Shown here piece by piece: positions 48,729 to 59,542 of a stretch of 64,000 nucleotides of DNA. Below the pieces are notes generated by a model. That model was not told where the DNA came from and made no database searches. It worked only from the letters and a program-made list of their open reading frames with translations. The position numbers and the translations under genes were made by a program. Location of the stretch: NCBI GenBank assembly GCA_037952775.1, contig JBANAY010000004.1, positions 13,826,001-13,890,000 on the forward strand, in the 5' to 3' direction. Each line of letters opens with the position of its first letter. Positions within the stretch are counted from its first letter, which is position 1. Source of the stretch: Clonostachys chloroleuca. Taxonomy: Eukaryota; Ascomycota; Sordariomycetes; Hypocreales; Bionectriaceae.

Positions 48729-51371
48729 TTACTCTCTAAATCGGAGTAACCAAGTCCTCGAATCATCCGTTAAAATTTTGCCTAGTTGTTCAACAGAGAT
48801 GTGCAACTGGAAGAAGAGTTCCATCGTGGGTTTCTTAAAGATCGGAAGGCCGTCGGCCTCCGAAAAGTCAAGTCTTTGCCGAAAACACCAAGTCCATGCT
48901 CTAGATATCGGCGCATCGGGGTCTGGAAAGAATTCCCCGTCGCATATAGCCCTCAAAGTTCCGCTTCCTGTGCGGCCATTGAGAGACTCCTCGGACGCTT
49001 CATCGCACAGGTCGGCACCATGCTGAACGAGAACTTGTAAACAGTCTATGACGGTATTTATCCTCCTGATGGTTACTGCACTGTCGAACACTGCATCGAG
49101 CACGCGATGAACCATGCTGGTTGCATGTGCTTGCCGGACGGGGGACGAGGCACCCAGCGAAGCGAAGAGAGCGGTAAGTGCCTTTGTGTTTCCTAGCATA
49201 CAAGCCTGCATAATGTACTCAAATGGGTCGATATCTGAGGCGTCTTTCAAAGGCTGGTGCTCCAACAAAAGCTCGAGAAGTTCAAAGGATGTATACTGCA
49301 TCTGGATAGCGAGGCCCAAGGGAGTTTGAGGAGCTCCAGCTTCAAGCTCCGTAAAGTGGAACGGCTCTAGCGGCCGGAAGATTGAAGCTCCAAATTTCAG
49401 TAGGCTCTTGACTACGCGCAAGATTATCGACTCTTTCACGCCGCCGCCTTGCTGTAGAATGCACCCGAGCGGAGTGTTGCCCGACCAGTTGACGTTGGGG
49501 TCGACACCCAGCTCGAGAAGGTGGTCCACAAGCTCGGGTTCAATCTGAGGTCGGCAAATGATGAACGGCAGAGTGGTCGGGTCATTCTTCGCGATCAAGC
49601 CTTTCTTGTCGAGCCTGAGGAGATATGGGGTGTTGTCTTCGTAAGGGCGCGTCTTGTTCGCCTTCCAGAAGCCGAGGAAATCATCATCCCCAATTGAACC
49701 CTCTGCAGATTTCGAGAGAAGATACTCAAACCTTTCCAAGTTGCCATCCAATAGCTCATAGTCTAGAGCGGTGTAGTACACATCATCACCGTTGGATGTG
49801 CCTCTCCCCGGGTTGGAACCCCTCTTGAGGAGATAGTCTGTCACCTTTTCTAGTATGTTCGCAGGGGCAGGACCGGCGTCATCAAAAGCCCGATGAAGGA
49901 CCCATAGAGGACCTTCCGATTGGGGCCTGAGTCGATTTACGGAAGCGCCTGCCTCGACCAGAAGAGTCACCATCTCCACTACCGGCTTGCCTGTTGTATA
50001 TTTACACGCGCAGGCCAGGGGCGTGGTCATGTCTTGTTCCGGATTCCCATCAACATCTGCGCCAGCCTCAATCAGTCTCTGAGCTGCGTGTAAGTTCCCA
50101 GCGAGAGCTGCGTAACCCAGAGCTGTGTGTCCTAATTCAGACCCCTCATCGTACATCAGCGGCGGATATTTTTCGCTCTGGCGAAAGTTGAGGCCTAAAT
50201 CCAGGAAGTGGTTGAGGAGCTTCATCCCGGCGGCATGTACAGGCCTGCTTTCCCATCTGACGATGTCCCACGGGATAGTGTACCATGGATAGAGGCATAG
50301 CTTGTGAATTAGGGACTTTCCGATTCGAAGCGTTCGGTCCGTGATAACGGGATCAGCTCCGAGATCGATGAGCCGGAGGGCATCTTCGAACCTGGCTGGT
50401 ATCATTGAATCTTCTAAAAGTGTCCCTTGTGACAAGATGTCGATATCATCTTCGACTATGTAGATGGGGTCGTAACCCTGCCTCTCTTGCATCAAAGTTA
50501 TCCTGTGGTCTCTGTTGATATCCGCGCCGTTGCGAACCAAAAGAGTGACACAGTCCCAGTGACGAGCGTAGTAGGCGTAAACCAGAGGCGTTTTGCCACT
50601 GAAATCGAGGGCGTCCACGTCATATTCGTGGTTGGAATTCAGTAACCACTCCAGCATCTCGGCCTGGCCAGACATGGAAGCAGCGTGGAGAGCAGTCAGT
50701 CCACAATAAGGCGCCGCCGGATCTGGATCGATGCTCTGCATTTCGACGCCAGCTCCTCTTGAGGACAGGAGCTCGAAGGCTCTGATGTTCCCTGTGCATA
50801 TAGAGACGTGAGCCGGGGTCCATCTTGGATTTCGTGGCGATTGATTGATGAAAGAAGAGGTGTGGCCCGAATCTGCATATTGCTGGATATCGTAGCACCT
50901 GCAAACCCTCGAAGAGCCGGCATAAGGCTCGGCACCATGGTCAAGCAACATTCCCATGGCCTCGGTGTCGCCCAAGGATGCGGCGAGGTGCAGCGGGGAA
51001 CAGTAAGGCCGCGGATAAACGAGATTGTAATCAGACTGGGCTGCACCGGACACATTGCCAATACACTCTCCAAAGGAGGGAGCGCTCTGCGCAGCTCCAG
51101 GCTCAAAATACCGCCAGACTTTGTTGGGGTCGGCACCGGCAGCGAGGGCGTGGCTCAGCGTACGGAGCAAACGAAATCGGATGGCCCAGACCAGGGCTCT
51201 GAGGTCGTAGCCGTGCTCAGCGGCATGCTCGTAGAGGAGAGGATTTACGACAGCATGGAGGCGGCGACACGTTTGGGCCAAGGCGGCGACATCCCACGGG
51301 TGCTTGAGGTGGTCCACGACGACCATCCACATTTCCGTCGGGAGCTTAGTCGCGCCGATTAGCTCACTCAT
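48729..51371 (-). CDS. F-box and ankyrin-repeat protein
   Basis: This 880-aa intronless protein begins with an F-box at residues 10-50 (LPTEMWMVVVDHLKHPWDVA, then LAQTCRRLHAVVNPLLYEHA). About nine or ten ankyrin-type repeats follow along its length. They include SPLHLAASLGDTEAMGMLLD, LTALHAASMSGQAEMLEWLL, TPLVYAYYARHWDCVTLLVR, TALGYAALAGNLHAAQRLIE and TPLACACKY. The family acts as SCF ubiquitin-ligase substrate receptors; ankyrins would bind the target. The frame is open to 51566, adding 65 unremarkable residues, but the ATG at 51371 gives the usual N-terminal F-box placement. Confidence 0.85.
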   Translation of the reverse strand: MSELIGATKLPTEMWMVVVDHLKHPWDVAALAQTCRRLHAVVNPLLYEHAAEHGYDLRALVWAIRFRLLRTLSHALAAGADPNKVWRYFEPGAAQSAPSFGECIGNVSGAAQSDYNLVYPRPYCSPLHLAASLGDTEAMGMLLDHGAEPYAGSSRVCRCYDIQQYADSGHTSSFINQSPRNPRWTPAHVSICTGNIRAFELLSSRGAGVEMQSIDPDPAAPYCGLTALHAASMSGQAEMLEWLLNSNHEYDVDALDFSGKTPLVYAYYARHWDCVTLLVRNGADINRDHRITLMQERQGYDPIYIVEDDIDILSQGTLLEDSMIPARFEDALRLIDLGADPVITDRTLRIGKSLIHKLCLYPWYTIPWDIVRWESRPVHAAGMKLLNHFLDLGLNFRQSEKYPPLMYDEGSELGHTALGYAALAGNLHAAQRLIEAGADVDGNPEQDMTTPLACACKYTTGKPVVEMVTLLVEAGASVNRLRPQSEGPLWVLHRAFDDAGPAPANILEKVTDYLLKRGSNPGRGTSNGDDVYYTALDYELLDGNLERFEYLLSKSAEGSIGDDDFLGFWKANKTRPYEDNTPYLLRLDKKGLIAKNDPTTLPFIICRPQIEPELVDHLLELGVDPNVNWSGNTPLGCILQQGGGVKESIILRVVKSLLKFGASIFRPLEPFHFTELEAGAPQTPLGLAIQMQYTSFELLELLLEHQPLKDASDIDPFEYIMQACMLGNTKALTALFASLGASSPVRQAHATSMVHRVLDAVFDSAVTIRRINTVIDCLQVLVQHGADLCDEASEESLNGRTGSGTLRAICDGEFFPDPDAPISRAWTWCFRQRLDFSEADGLPIFKKPTMELFFQLHISVEQLGKILTDDSRTWLLRFRE

Positions 51372-51566
51372 GGCTGCGATGGATGAAATGAGTTTCTGGA
51401 TGGCGCTGGATGGTGTTGTCTGCTTTTCGATGTCTGATGGTAGGAAGGTTGGTGAGTTTGACTGATGAAGTTGAGTGTAACGACACAATATGCAGTAGCG
51501 GTTCCCGATTACCCTGGATCGGGTGACCTCATGATTCGTTGAATTGCATATACGGGGTTTGCCCAA

Positions 51567-52104
51567 AGCACTCTGCTTGATTATTCAATGTAACACGAAA
51601 CATTTTCCCCTTTACATAGAGATTAGAACTACTGAAGATAGTCTGAATCGAGCAGTTGCAAAGGCATATCGGATAGATCGGTCCCCAGGTGCGCTTGATT
51701 ATCTCAATGTCCCCCAGCACTGCATCTTTCCAAACCTAAAAAGGGTGTTTAGCTTCCATATTTAACCTACAATCTCGCGATTCTGCAAGTTTCTGGGTAC
51801 GCCTGGGTTCATCGAAACGAGGGGTACTATGTGAAGCACTGTTACTTAGAATCTAGGTCGTTGCCCTTGGCCGCAGTCACGTCAAACAAACATAGAAGAT
51901 GGGAGGCTTAGATCTTGATCCTATGGCTCAAGTAGCAGCAGAGTTTTGTATCTAGTCAAAGACATCAATTTTCCTTGGAAATAAGCTGACATTTAACACG
52001 TCCCTCGCTAGTTCCTTCACTCTTGTTCACGCCGCCCGGTTTTCACTACTGCTTCGACAATAGACATCTTGGTGCTCCTCGCCTTCCTGGGACTCTAGTT
52101 GAGT
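51567..52104. other. Intergenic region, about 0.5 kb
   Basis: Promoter side of the F-box gene and 3' flank of the leucine-rich gene. Nothing else recognised. Confidence 0.4.
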
Positions 52105-53840
52105 CTACTCGCCTTGCCTCGGAAGAGATATTGTGATGACCTGACTTGGGTCCAGCGGATTGGTAGCGAACTGGCTTCCCTCCAAAGCCCCGTGGCAGGC
52201 TCGGTATTTCTCCAGCCATTGTATGCTTCTAGTCAAGTGCCCAGGGATAGAAGGCTCCGGGTCCCCGGGCGGAAGCTCCAGGGTGACACTGAGACCGGGC
52301 ATTGCGCCGAGGAGATTGACACAGGCGTTCATCATGATCTGGACCCATTGAAGCCGAAGCATTGGGGATGGGTCTTGGCTTGCCGGAGCGTTCACTTCGG
52401 CATCGGACCGCAAGTGACGTATGTACAGGCTCCTGAGACGATGCATACGTGTCAGTGCCAAATCTTGCATCAGATTAATTTCCACCCTGTCCTCCTTGAA
52501 GAAATCGGCCCTGCTAATCGTCAGCTGCTCCAGGTTCTGGAGCCCAATCAGTAACCCGAAGAAGTCATCTCGATTCTCGTGACGAAATGGGTACGCGGTG
52601 GCATCTAGGTCGAGCGACCTCAATCCACTACCCTTCAGCCTTAGGACTGTCCCGAGATCGCGCCTGGATGAGGCAACTGTGTAGCGGCCAGTGAGAGGAT
52701 CGATGAGCGCTCTCATTCTGTTCCGACACGCAAGTTCAATAGATAGATCCTTCAAGTTTGGTAACGAGTCAAAGACCTGCTCAAGGCCAACATCGTTGAC
52801 GAGGCAGCCACTGAGAACGAGCTTCGTGATGCTGGGATTAGCTTGCGTCCAAACCAGACTGCCGATTGTGGAAAAGCCCCTATTACCATACCTGGCCACC
52901 CATGAGAACCCCACGAGTTCCAGGACTCTGAGGCTGGTATGAAGCATGATTGGTTCCGCATACCTGACTTCGCCGAGTGCTGCTTCCCCATCCCACCTCA
53001 AACAAGCTAGCTTGAGCTGCGGCCTATTGTTGGTTCCGTGCTGCGTGCCGATCTGAAAACTGATATCCTGGAAGGTTGGGGCTGTGTCCCGACCAGCTGT
53101 TCTGACCATGTACGTTTCCAACGGCTGATCACCCGAGAGGTTCGTAACCAGGAACGGGTCTTCAGTGACGGTGCAGTCTATGAACTGCAGGGAAGTCATG
53201 TTAAAGACCGCAATCGACAGGATATCTTGCGGTGTCAGCTGAACATCGGTTTCTGCCGGCGCCAGCAGAACGTTGGGCCCTACAGGTATCCGTTGAACGT
53301 TGGGTCCTGGCGGTGGGCGTACTGCCATTGTCCGCTGAGCATCGCGTGCTGTCTGCTTCCAGTGTAGGAAGGCGTGCACCCAAGAGCGTGGACCTGGCTG
53401 GAGAGCTTTGTCAACTACGGTTCCCATTACCACGTCTTTGAACTTGTACAGTCTGATGCGGTCGCTGGGAGCACTGGCGATGAAGAACTCCGTCTTTGTA
53501 AGACTCGAGGGCCTCCCACACAAGTTGTTGAAGAACTCTTGCTGGCAGCGAACGACATCGTCTTCCACGCTATAACCACCTTCTGCGCCAATAGTGCTTT
53601 GACATGTTCGATGACGTGTGCGTCCGTGACTGGATGGTTGGGTGGAGGGAACACACCCGTGAGGAACCTCATTCCCGATAAAGCTGGAGGCATATGGAGA
53701 TCCGTGGGAATTTCCACCGCCAAGTTGGATATAATGTTATGCTGCAGTTCCGCACCTACGCTTTCCATTTGCCTCGCGAGGGCACTTAGGTCGATGTTTG
53801 AGGTGCGGCTTGGGCCACCACTTGAACCTGGTTCCGCCAT
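52105..53840 (-). CDS. Leucine-rich hypothetical protein, frame break near residue 90
   Basis: The first 90 residues (MAEPGSSGGPSRTSNIDLSA ... DAHVIEHVKALLAQK) run in one frame. From about 53568 the protein continues in the next frame (EDDVVRCQQEFFNNLCG) to the stop at 52105. One missing base would join them; no plausible intron does so without deleting conserved-looking sequence. The C-terminal two thirds carry irregular leucine-rich units: LRVLELVGFSW, ITKLVLSGCLVNDVGLEQVF, LPNLKDLSIEL, LRSLDLDATAYPF, LQNLEQLTISRADFF and LRSLYIRHL. These resemble F-box/LRR solenoids, but no F-box is seen. No signal peptide. Total length would be about 578 aa. Function unknown. It is in tandem with the F-box/ankyrin gene. 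Confidence 0.65.
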
Positions 53841-55114
53841 TGCAACTGGTGGAAAGGTGGATTTCGAAAGGTCTTGAAGACAGTGGTAATAATTTCTGAA
53901 TTCGGAAGACTGAGGTATGGTGCAGAGGGATCCTGAGATATGGATGCAGAGGAATCCTGAAGCGCTTGGCGGTGCCTGACGTGCTTTTATAGAGGATCGT
54001 GGCCAACAAGTAACTTGATTCTCGACTTACGGGGTGTATACTAACGAAATAAGAAGTACAAAATCAAAGCTATCTCATTCAGACTGCGTGAGGACATATT
54101 GAAACTGTGAACTGGACATGGAAACGGTTTTATGCTTCTCTGTGCGTGAGTTCCAAATCATTTCCATGCCATGATGAGACTATTGGGAAGTCCGTTCCCA
54201 AAGCCCTTGAGTTCTTTGATCGGTAAGAAATTATGTTTAGCTCCGTTCGCGGAACAAGTCAAGTTCCATCTTAAGTTTCGTGTCTTGGAAACATTTTCCT
54301 TTGTCATCGAAGACTGATCATTGTGAACAAGAGCCGCTGTGGTCTGAGCTCAGATCCAACAGTCTGTGAACAAGGAGAGCACACCTTAATTTAAGCTACC
54401 TTACCAAGTGGTTGAAATAAAACATTGGCACACGAAAGTCCTCCATACGGCCTCATATTTCGACACAATATCAAAATAATTAACCCAATTATTAATACAA
54501 AATCAAGCTAAATAATGTAGCATAATGTATTGTTTTACTATTATTATTATTGAAACATTATTAATAAGAGAATGAGGTCTCTAGCTTACACGAAAAGAGC
54601 TCTAGCATCCCATTATATATCTCAGCCGCTTGGCTACGACTCAGTGGGCTTAGAGATACTATACCCAAGTTTATTGTTCGCGAGGATAGCAGGTTCTACA
54701 TTTTTACGCTCAACGTTCACTGCTCATTTTCCATTGTTGTTTTTTTTTAATATATTTTTAATTTCATTTTATTGTATAACTAGAAAAACCAAAACACTCT
54801 TTACTGTGAGAAGAAACTGAGAAGAAAATCATAAATGTAAAAAGTAAAGAGAAGAAAAGGCAAAATAAAAGGGCAGGGTTCAGAATATCAGATAGAGATT
54901 AGCTCTACTGGGATCAAGAGACACCAGGCCAGGACAAAAGAAAAGGAAAAAGAAAAAGAAAAAAAAAAGGAAGAAAGAAGAAAATAGGAAATTCGTTAAA
55001 GAAAAAAGCAGAGAAAAGAGAAAAGGAAAAATGAGCGTGGATTTCATCAAAGTGAAACCCACTCTCTGACACGGGACAGTTGAGCTTTCCTGTCTTGTGC
55101 GCTCGAATGCATGT
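53841..55114. other. AT-rich intergenic region with a purine-rich low-complexity tract
   Basis: Bases 54440-54580 are strongly AT-rich. From about 54830 to 55030 the plus strand is nearly all purine (repeated GAAAAG, AAAAAG). No gene is supported. Confidence 0.5.
54830..55030. repeat. Polypurine low-complexity tract
   Basis: The plus strand is over 85% A/G by eye, densest at 54935-55030. It lies just downstream of the membrane-protein gene ending at 55115 and could form triplex or slippage-prone DNA. Confidence 0.6.
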
Positions 55115-55929
55115 TTACAAGTCCTTCTCGTTGATGCTCGAAGCAATTGACTTGCAATCATCATCGTCGGAGTAGGTCGAGTCGACAGAGCGCGCTCGCA
55201 CGTGAGACTTCTGGTCCGAGTACCGGCAGTAGCTGCCGGTGTTCATGAAGTCGCCTCGGGTCGTGTCGATGTAGCTTCTGGCAATCTTGCGCTTGTTCTC
55301 GGTGATCTCAAAGCAGCCAATCACAAACATGACGACGTGGAAGAAGCTGCGGAGTGAGATGTCAGCGTCGCTCTTTTGGTTACATTGATGCCGCGGTGGG
55401 ACCGGGGCATGCTTACATCTGGAGAGACGAGAGTGCGAGAATCATGTTGTCAACATACTGGGCCATGCAGTATGCGTAGTCGGGGAATGTCTCAGCATAA
55501 AACTGGTCCCATCCGCCGTGCTTGAGGCCGTAAGTGGTTGCCGCAGCATGGTAGCAAATCATGAGGATGCCGTCAACGGTGACGGTGAGGCCTGGGTTGA
55601 TGCCTCGGCGTCCAGGTCGGGTGTAGACGGAGACACCTTCGACGAGTCCCCAGAGAAGACTGAGAGCAACCTGTTGATTCGTATGTCAGCAAAGGTCGGT
55701 CACACTTGCAATTGGTCGTGCTTACGGGAGGTGCAAAGTAGACGATGCCAACACGGCCCCATTCCTTCATAGAAATAACGTTGAGGCCAAGCAGGATGAG
55801 GCAGAGGACTCCGGTCACGATTCGGAATCGCAGCTTGGTGATGTAGATTCTTTCGGGGCTGTTTCTGTTGTGCTCGGCATCCAAGAGGAGACCCATCTCC
55901 ATGGTCTTGTCTTCTGAAATTGCGCTCAT
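55115..55929 (-). CDS. Four-helix membrane protein, MARVEL-like
   Basis: Exons are 55726-55929, 55417-55670 and 55115-55346, giving 229 aa. Four hydrophobic helices are visible: FRIVTGVLCLILLGLNVIS, VGIVYFAPPVALSLLWGLVE, LTVTVDGILMICYHAAATTY, and one spanning the last intron (MILALSSLQ with FFHVVMFVIGCFEI). Both termini would be cytosolic. The tail holds acidic and Ser-rich DSTYSDDDDCKSIASSINEK, a likely phosphorylation region. MARVEL proteins organise membrane domains such as eisosomes or tight-junction-like sites; assignment is by topology only. Intron phases are clean, and the gene appears intact. Confidence 0.8.
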
Positions 55930-58300
55930 GATGTCGGTGGTGATGTTGCAAAGGCCGAAAAGCCGAAAGGATAAGATAGGCTAGAGGTGGATGCGTACCA
56001 GCCGCTAGGTAGTCGATAATTACAAAGGATTAATCAAATAAAGATATAGTAAAGAGGCAAGAAACGAAGTGCGTGCCGGACGCTGGTGGTGGGATTAGAA
56101 ATGAGTAAGTGGTCAAAGCAAGAAGTGAATGCGTCCCAGCCGCCTGAAGATCAAGTGAATGATTCAAGTTAATAAAAGTGCAAGAATTAAATGCGTGCCA
56201 GCGCGGATCGACTATTAAAGGGTGAGAAGGTTGAGTGATGAAGGCGTGATGAGTGAGAAGACGTTGTTTACGGCGAGGGCAGAATGTTAAATATGTCGTC
56301 GGCAGTTGATCCCAGCTCTAAATTTACGGCGAACCCCAGGTACAGCCAAAGCCTATGTCCCCTACCTTGACTGGCGCGGTGGATCCATCGAGCGCAGTCA
56401 GTCAGCAGATAAGCCAGGCGCGGTGAATCAGAGGCCTGTGCCTGGTGCCATCATGGAGAGAATGCGATGCTTTTCGGCGACAGGCATCAGAAAACAGGTG
56501 CTGTGTGGCGAAATCAGGGTCGATTTGCTGGGGGCTGATGGTACCTCCATTAGGAACCGGGAGGGCGCTCGAAATAGAACAGCGGTCCACTCAATGGGGC
56601 CAGCGCTGGAGTTGGCGCATTAGGTGATGATGTGCCCTGTAGCGTTCACTGTAGCAACCACGATAAAGCCTACGACAGTGCCTGCTTGGCCTGAAACTGG
56701 GTTGGTGCCTCACTCCCAACTTTGCGCACATAGGCGGAATTGCTCCCAAAAGCGCTCCTTGACTGGCTCTGGCCCCAGTCTTTCATTACTCATCCGGTCA
56801 TTCGAGCAGTCCTCACCGCAAGCCCAGGCTCACTCAAACCCACTGCACTTTATTCTGAGCTTGCCGATGACCAGAGTCGCGCAAAAATGGTGGAGCAGAC
56901 GCGGTCGCGTCAAAGCTGCCTCGGTCCTCTTCCAGACGGCATGTCGCCACGCACAGTGACATACACACACGCCATGTTTACTTAGGCACGATGAAGGACC
57001 TGATGTCGCTCTTGAGGATCTGTTTCAGGCCTAGCATAAGTCGTAAGTTCAATGTCGCTCGCGCTTCCCAAGAAATCGATTATCATCAATCAGCACTCGT
57101 GTCCACGCCCATGTCCTGTCGTTTGGCCCTGGCTACCAGTTGAAAATAAACGACGCTATTGGCATTTCCATTGAGATCCCTGGTTCTCTTCATAGTGGCC
57201 CAGCAACCCGGTCTTCGCTACTTACTAATTTGCTCTCTTCATTCTTTTTATAGAAGACGAACCTGGTGATTTGTGCCCGTGCGCCATTCATACCCTGCTT
57301 TGCCCAGCATTACGAGACAATATGCCTACCCTATACTTCCCAGCGTCATATTGAGATTCCTCAAACTTCAATTAGTAGTGCTATTCACAGGTTTTGCAAT
57401 CGTAAGACGCTATAATATGCCTTCAATGTTATAATTAATCAAGATAGAGGTGTTGGTAAGTGTTGTGGCTCATCATAACGGCATTTACTGCTCTATTCGT
57501 AGGGTTCCTATCTGCTCGCCTATTCTTACCAGGATCGTGTTGAAGGCCGACAATACATCATTGTGTCATGATATCAGATAGATAAAAGGCCTGTGCACAT
57601 CATGTAGACACATGTAGTGAAGAATTTGCTAACACTACGGGCTTAGAGAATTGTCGTAGCAAATTAGCGCCTAGGTGATGTTCTCAGGATCTAGCTAAGA
57701 AGGAGCGAGAACTTTAGTTTCGTTTGCATTGTGAGGACATTACAAAACCGCCGATGCAAGTCCCGAGCATCGGGTTGATGACTACGTGATTGAGGCGCGC
57801 ATCGGAGTTTCGGAATGCATTAGGCCATACTCAAATGTTGATCAACGGGACTTTTGGTCTACAGAAACATCGTCATACGTACGTGCACGCGCACGAAAAA
57901 CGTTCCAATTGCTCTGTAGCCAGCATGCACCAACAACGCGCCTTGCCTGACTCCTCAGCTTGTGTTGCGACCTGGCTGTCCGAAAGTCTGCGCTTCATCT
58001 GGTTCATGGTCCTGACAACTAAATTCCCCCCCAGGCAAGTATATCTAGATTATTCCGCTAACATTTGACTCGTATGCCAAGCAAAAGATCTTTGGCTACT
58101 GCTGGAATGGAGTGCAACGTGTCCTCACCACTTCCTGGGAAGTGAGCACCAAAATCTTCGTAATCAGCGTCATAATGTGAAAGTTTGATCTTGATGATTG
58201 TCATTTTTCAACATAAGGACTGTTTTGTGTATACAGCAAGTGGAAACGATGGCGATGAAGAGGAATGAAAAGAGGCATGAGAGTCTGACGTAAGAAAGCC
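55930..58300. other. Gene-free stretch, about 2.4 kb
   Basis: Frames at 56306-56985 on both strands are without motif. AT-rich sequence follows from 57350 to 58300. I see no gene. Confidence 0.45.
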
Positions 58301-58536
58301 TCAATTCATTCTATCGTCATGCTCTCACGCGCAACAGTGTATTGGTTTTTTTGTCGGTTCGGGCATCCTTGATAATATTGAGAGCGGTAATAGTACTTTG
58401 GTGTATGTCCTTTAGTATAATTCGATACAATGATGAGAACTATAAAGATAGCTGGGCTTCCCAGGCTGTCGCAAGAAGCAGTTTTCAGAAACCACCAGCA
58501 TTTCCTACACGACTACCAACACACAATAGAGTTAAA

Positions 58537-59043
58537 AAGAGACAATTCTTCAACTTGCTATTCTCCACGCTCGTCCCGTTCACTCTTACATCTCTCGCCG
58601 CTGCACAGACGGATGCTGTTGTTGCAGTAGGTTCACTCATCCTCGCCGAATGTCTCGAAGAATTTCTACTGATACTCCACTAGGGAACTGTTTATTCTGA
58701 AACGAATTACAATGGAGTGAGTAAAGCTATTGGGGTCGCAGGCTGCAATCAACTTGCGCCACCACTGTAGGAACACCTGCTCCTGCTCCTTACGCTGCAC
58801 AACCCTGCTAACGGAACGAATGGCAGCGTTGGCCGTGTCCGCTCTATCGAGGTGGCAAATGGCTACACTTGTCGTACATTTTCGTGAGTGATTCTACACG
58901 GGCATATTTAGCATCATTCATCAAGCTTACGAGTTGGCAGTCTGCAGAATTGCTTTGGTGCCGTTACCGACTACCCTGGCAGCGTTCCCAATACGCAAAA
59001 CAAGCCCCCGGTCAGCTCGATCAAGTGCTTCAAGACTCAGTGA
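58537..59043 (+). CDS. Small secreted beta/gamma-crystallin-like protein, four exons, start codon unclear
   Basis: Exons are about 58537-58626, 58684-58766, 58827-58883 and 58941-59043. Phases agree at every junction, and the third intron region shows a consensus branch point (GCTAAC) just before GGCAG. Together they read as signal peptide (RQFFNLLFSTLVPFTLTSLA then AAQ) and a mature part of about 90 residues with four Cys. Motifs are VYSETNYNGVSKAIG, GRVRSIEVANGYTC, LQNCFGAVTDYPGSVP and VSSIKCFKTQ. This is the Greek-key beta/gamma-crystallin-like pattern of small fungal secreted proteins. The expected initiator at 58537-58539 is AAG, not ATG. The frame is open upstream to an ATG near 58402, which would bury the signal sequence. 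It may thus be a recent pseudogene, or have an upstream exon I cannot place. Confidence 0.65.
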
Positions 59044-59542
59044 TCTTTTTCACTCATATAGGGGATGTATAAGGGGTGAAACCACCAAGACTTTCGTTAA
59101 AACCTAGGTTTGAGTGATGGCTTGTTCAACCATGCTGGGCTCTTCGTATGACATCGCGCTGCTCGGCATTATCTACTATTCTGTATTCAAAATTGAAGCT
59201 TGTTAACATGCTCGAAACTCTATAACTTACTATCATGCTTCGAGATCCGTTGTTTTTTCCTAATTTGAGGCTCTGAGAAATAACCCATACGAGTATCAGG
59301 TCGGAAACCGCCCACATGCTTATTTGAGGGCAGTATGCAAGTGTCCCACGGGAATTTAGACTGGACAAATGCTGCCTCAAACGTACCCGCGATTGTGTTG
59401 ATTGATTCCATGATGACTGCGTCCCATTGCTGTGTCCTGACCACTGTTATTGGCTACCTATAAGAGAATTATCACCTTAAAAAATATCAAATTGAGGCTC
59501 TTCGTATTGGCTAAGGAAATTTTGAGAGTAGTGGCCTTGCCA
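59044..59542. other. Short intergenic region
   Basis: Convergent 3' flanks of the crystallin-like and HET genes. Nothing recognised. Confidence 0.4.

Noticed and set aside
55115..55164. 94-aa frame with poly-Phe stretch over the purine tract
   Set aside because: Low-complexity translation of a polypurine tract.
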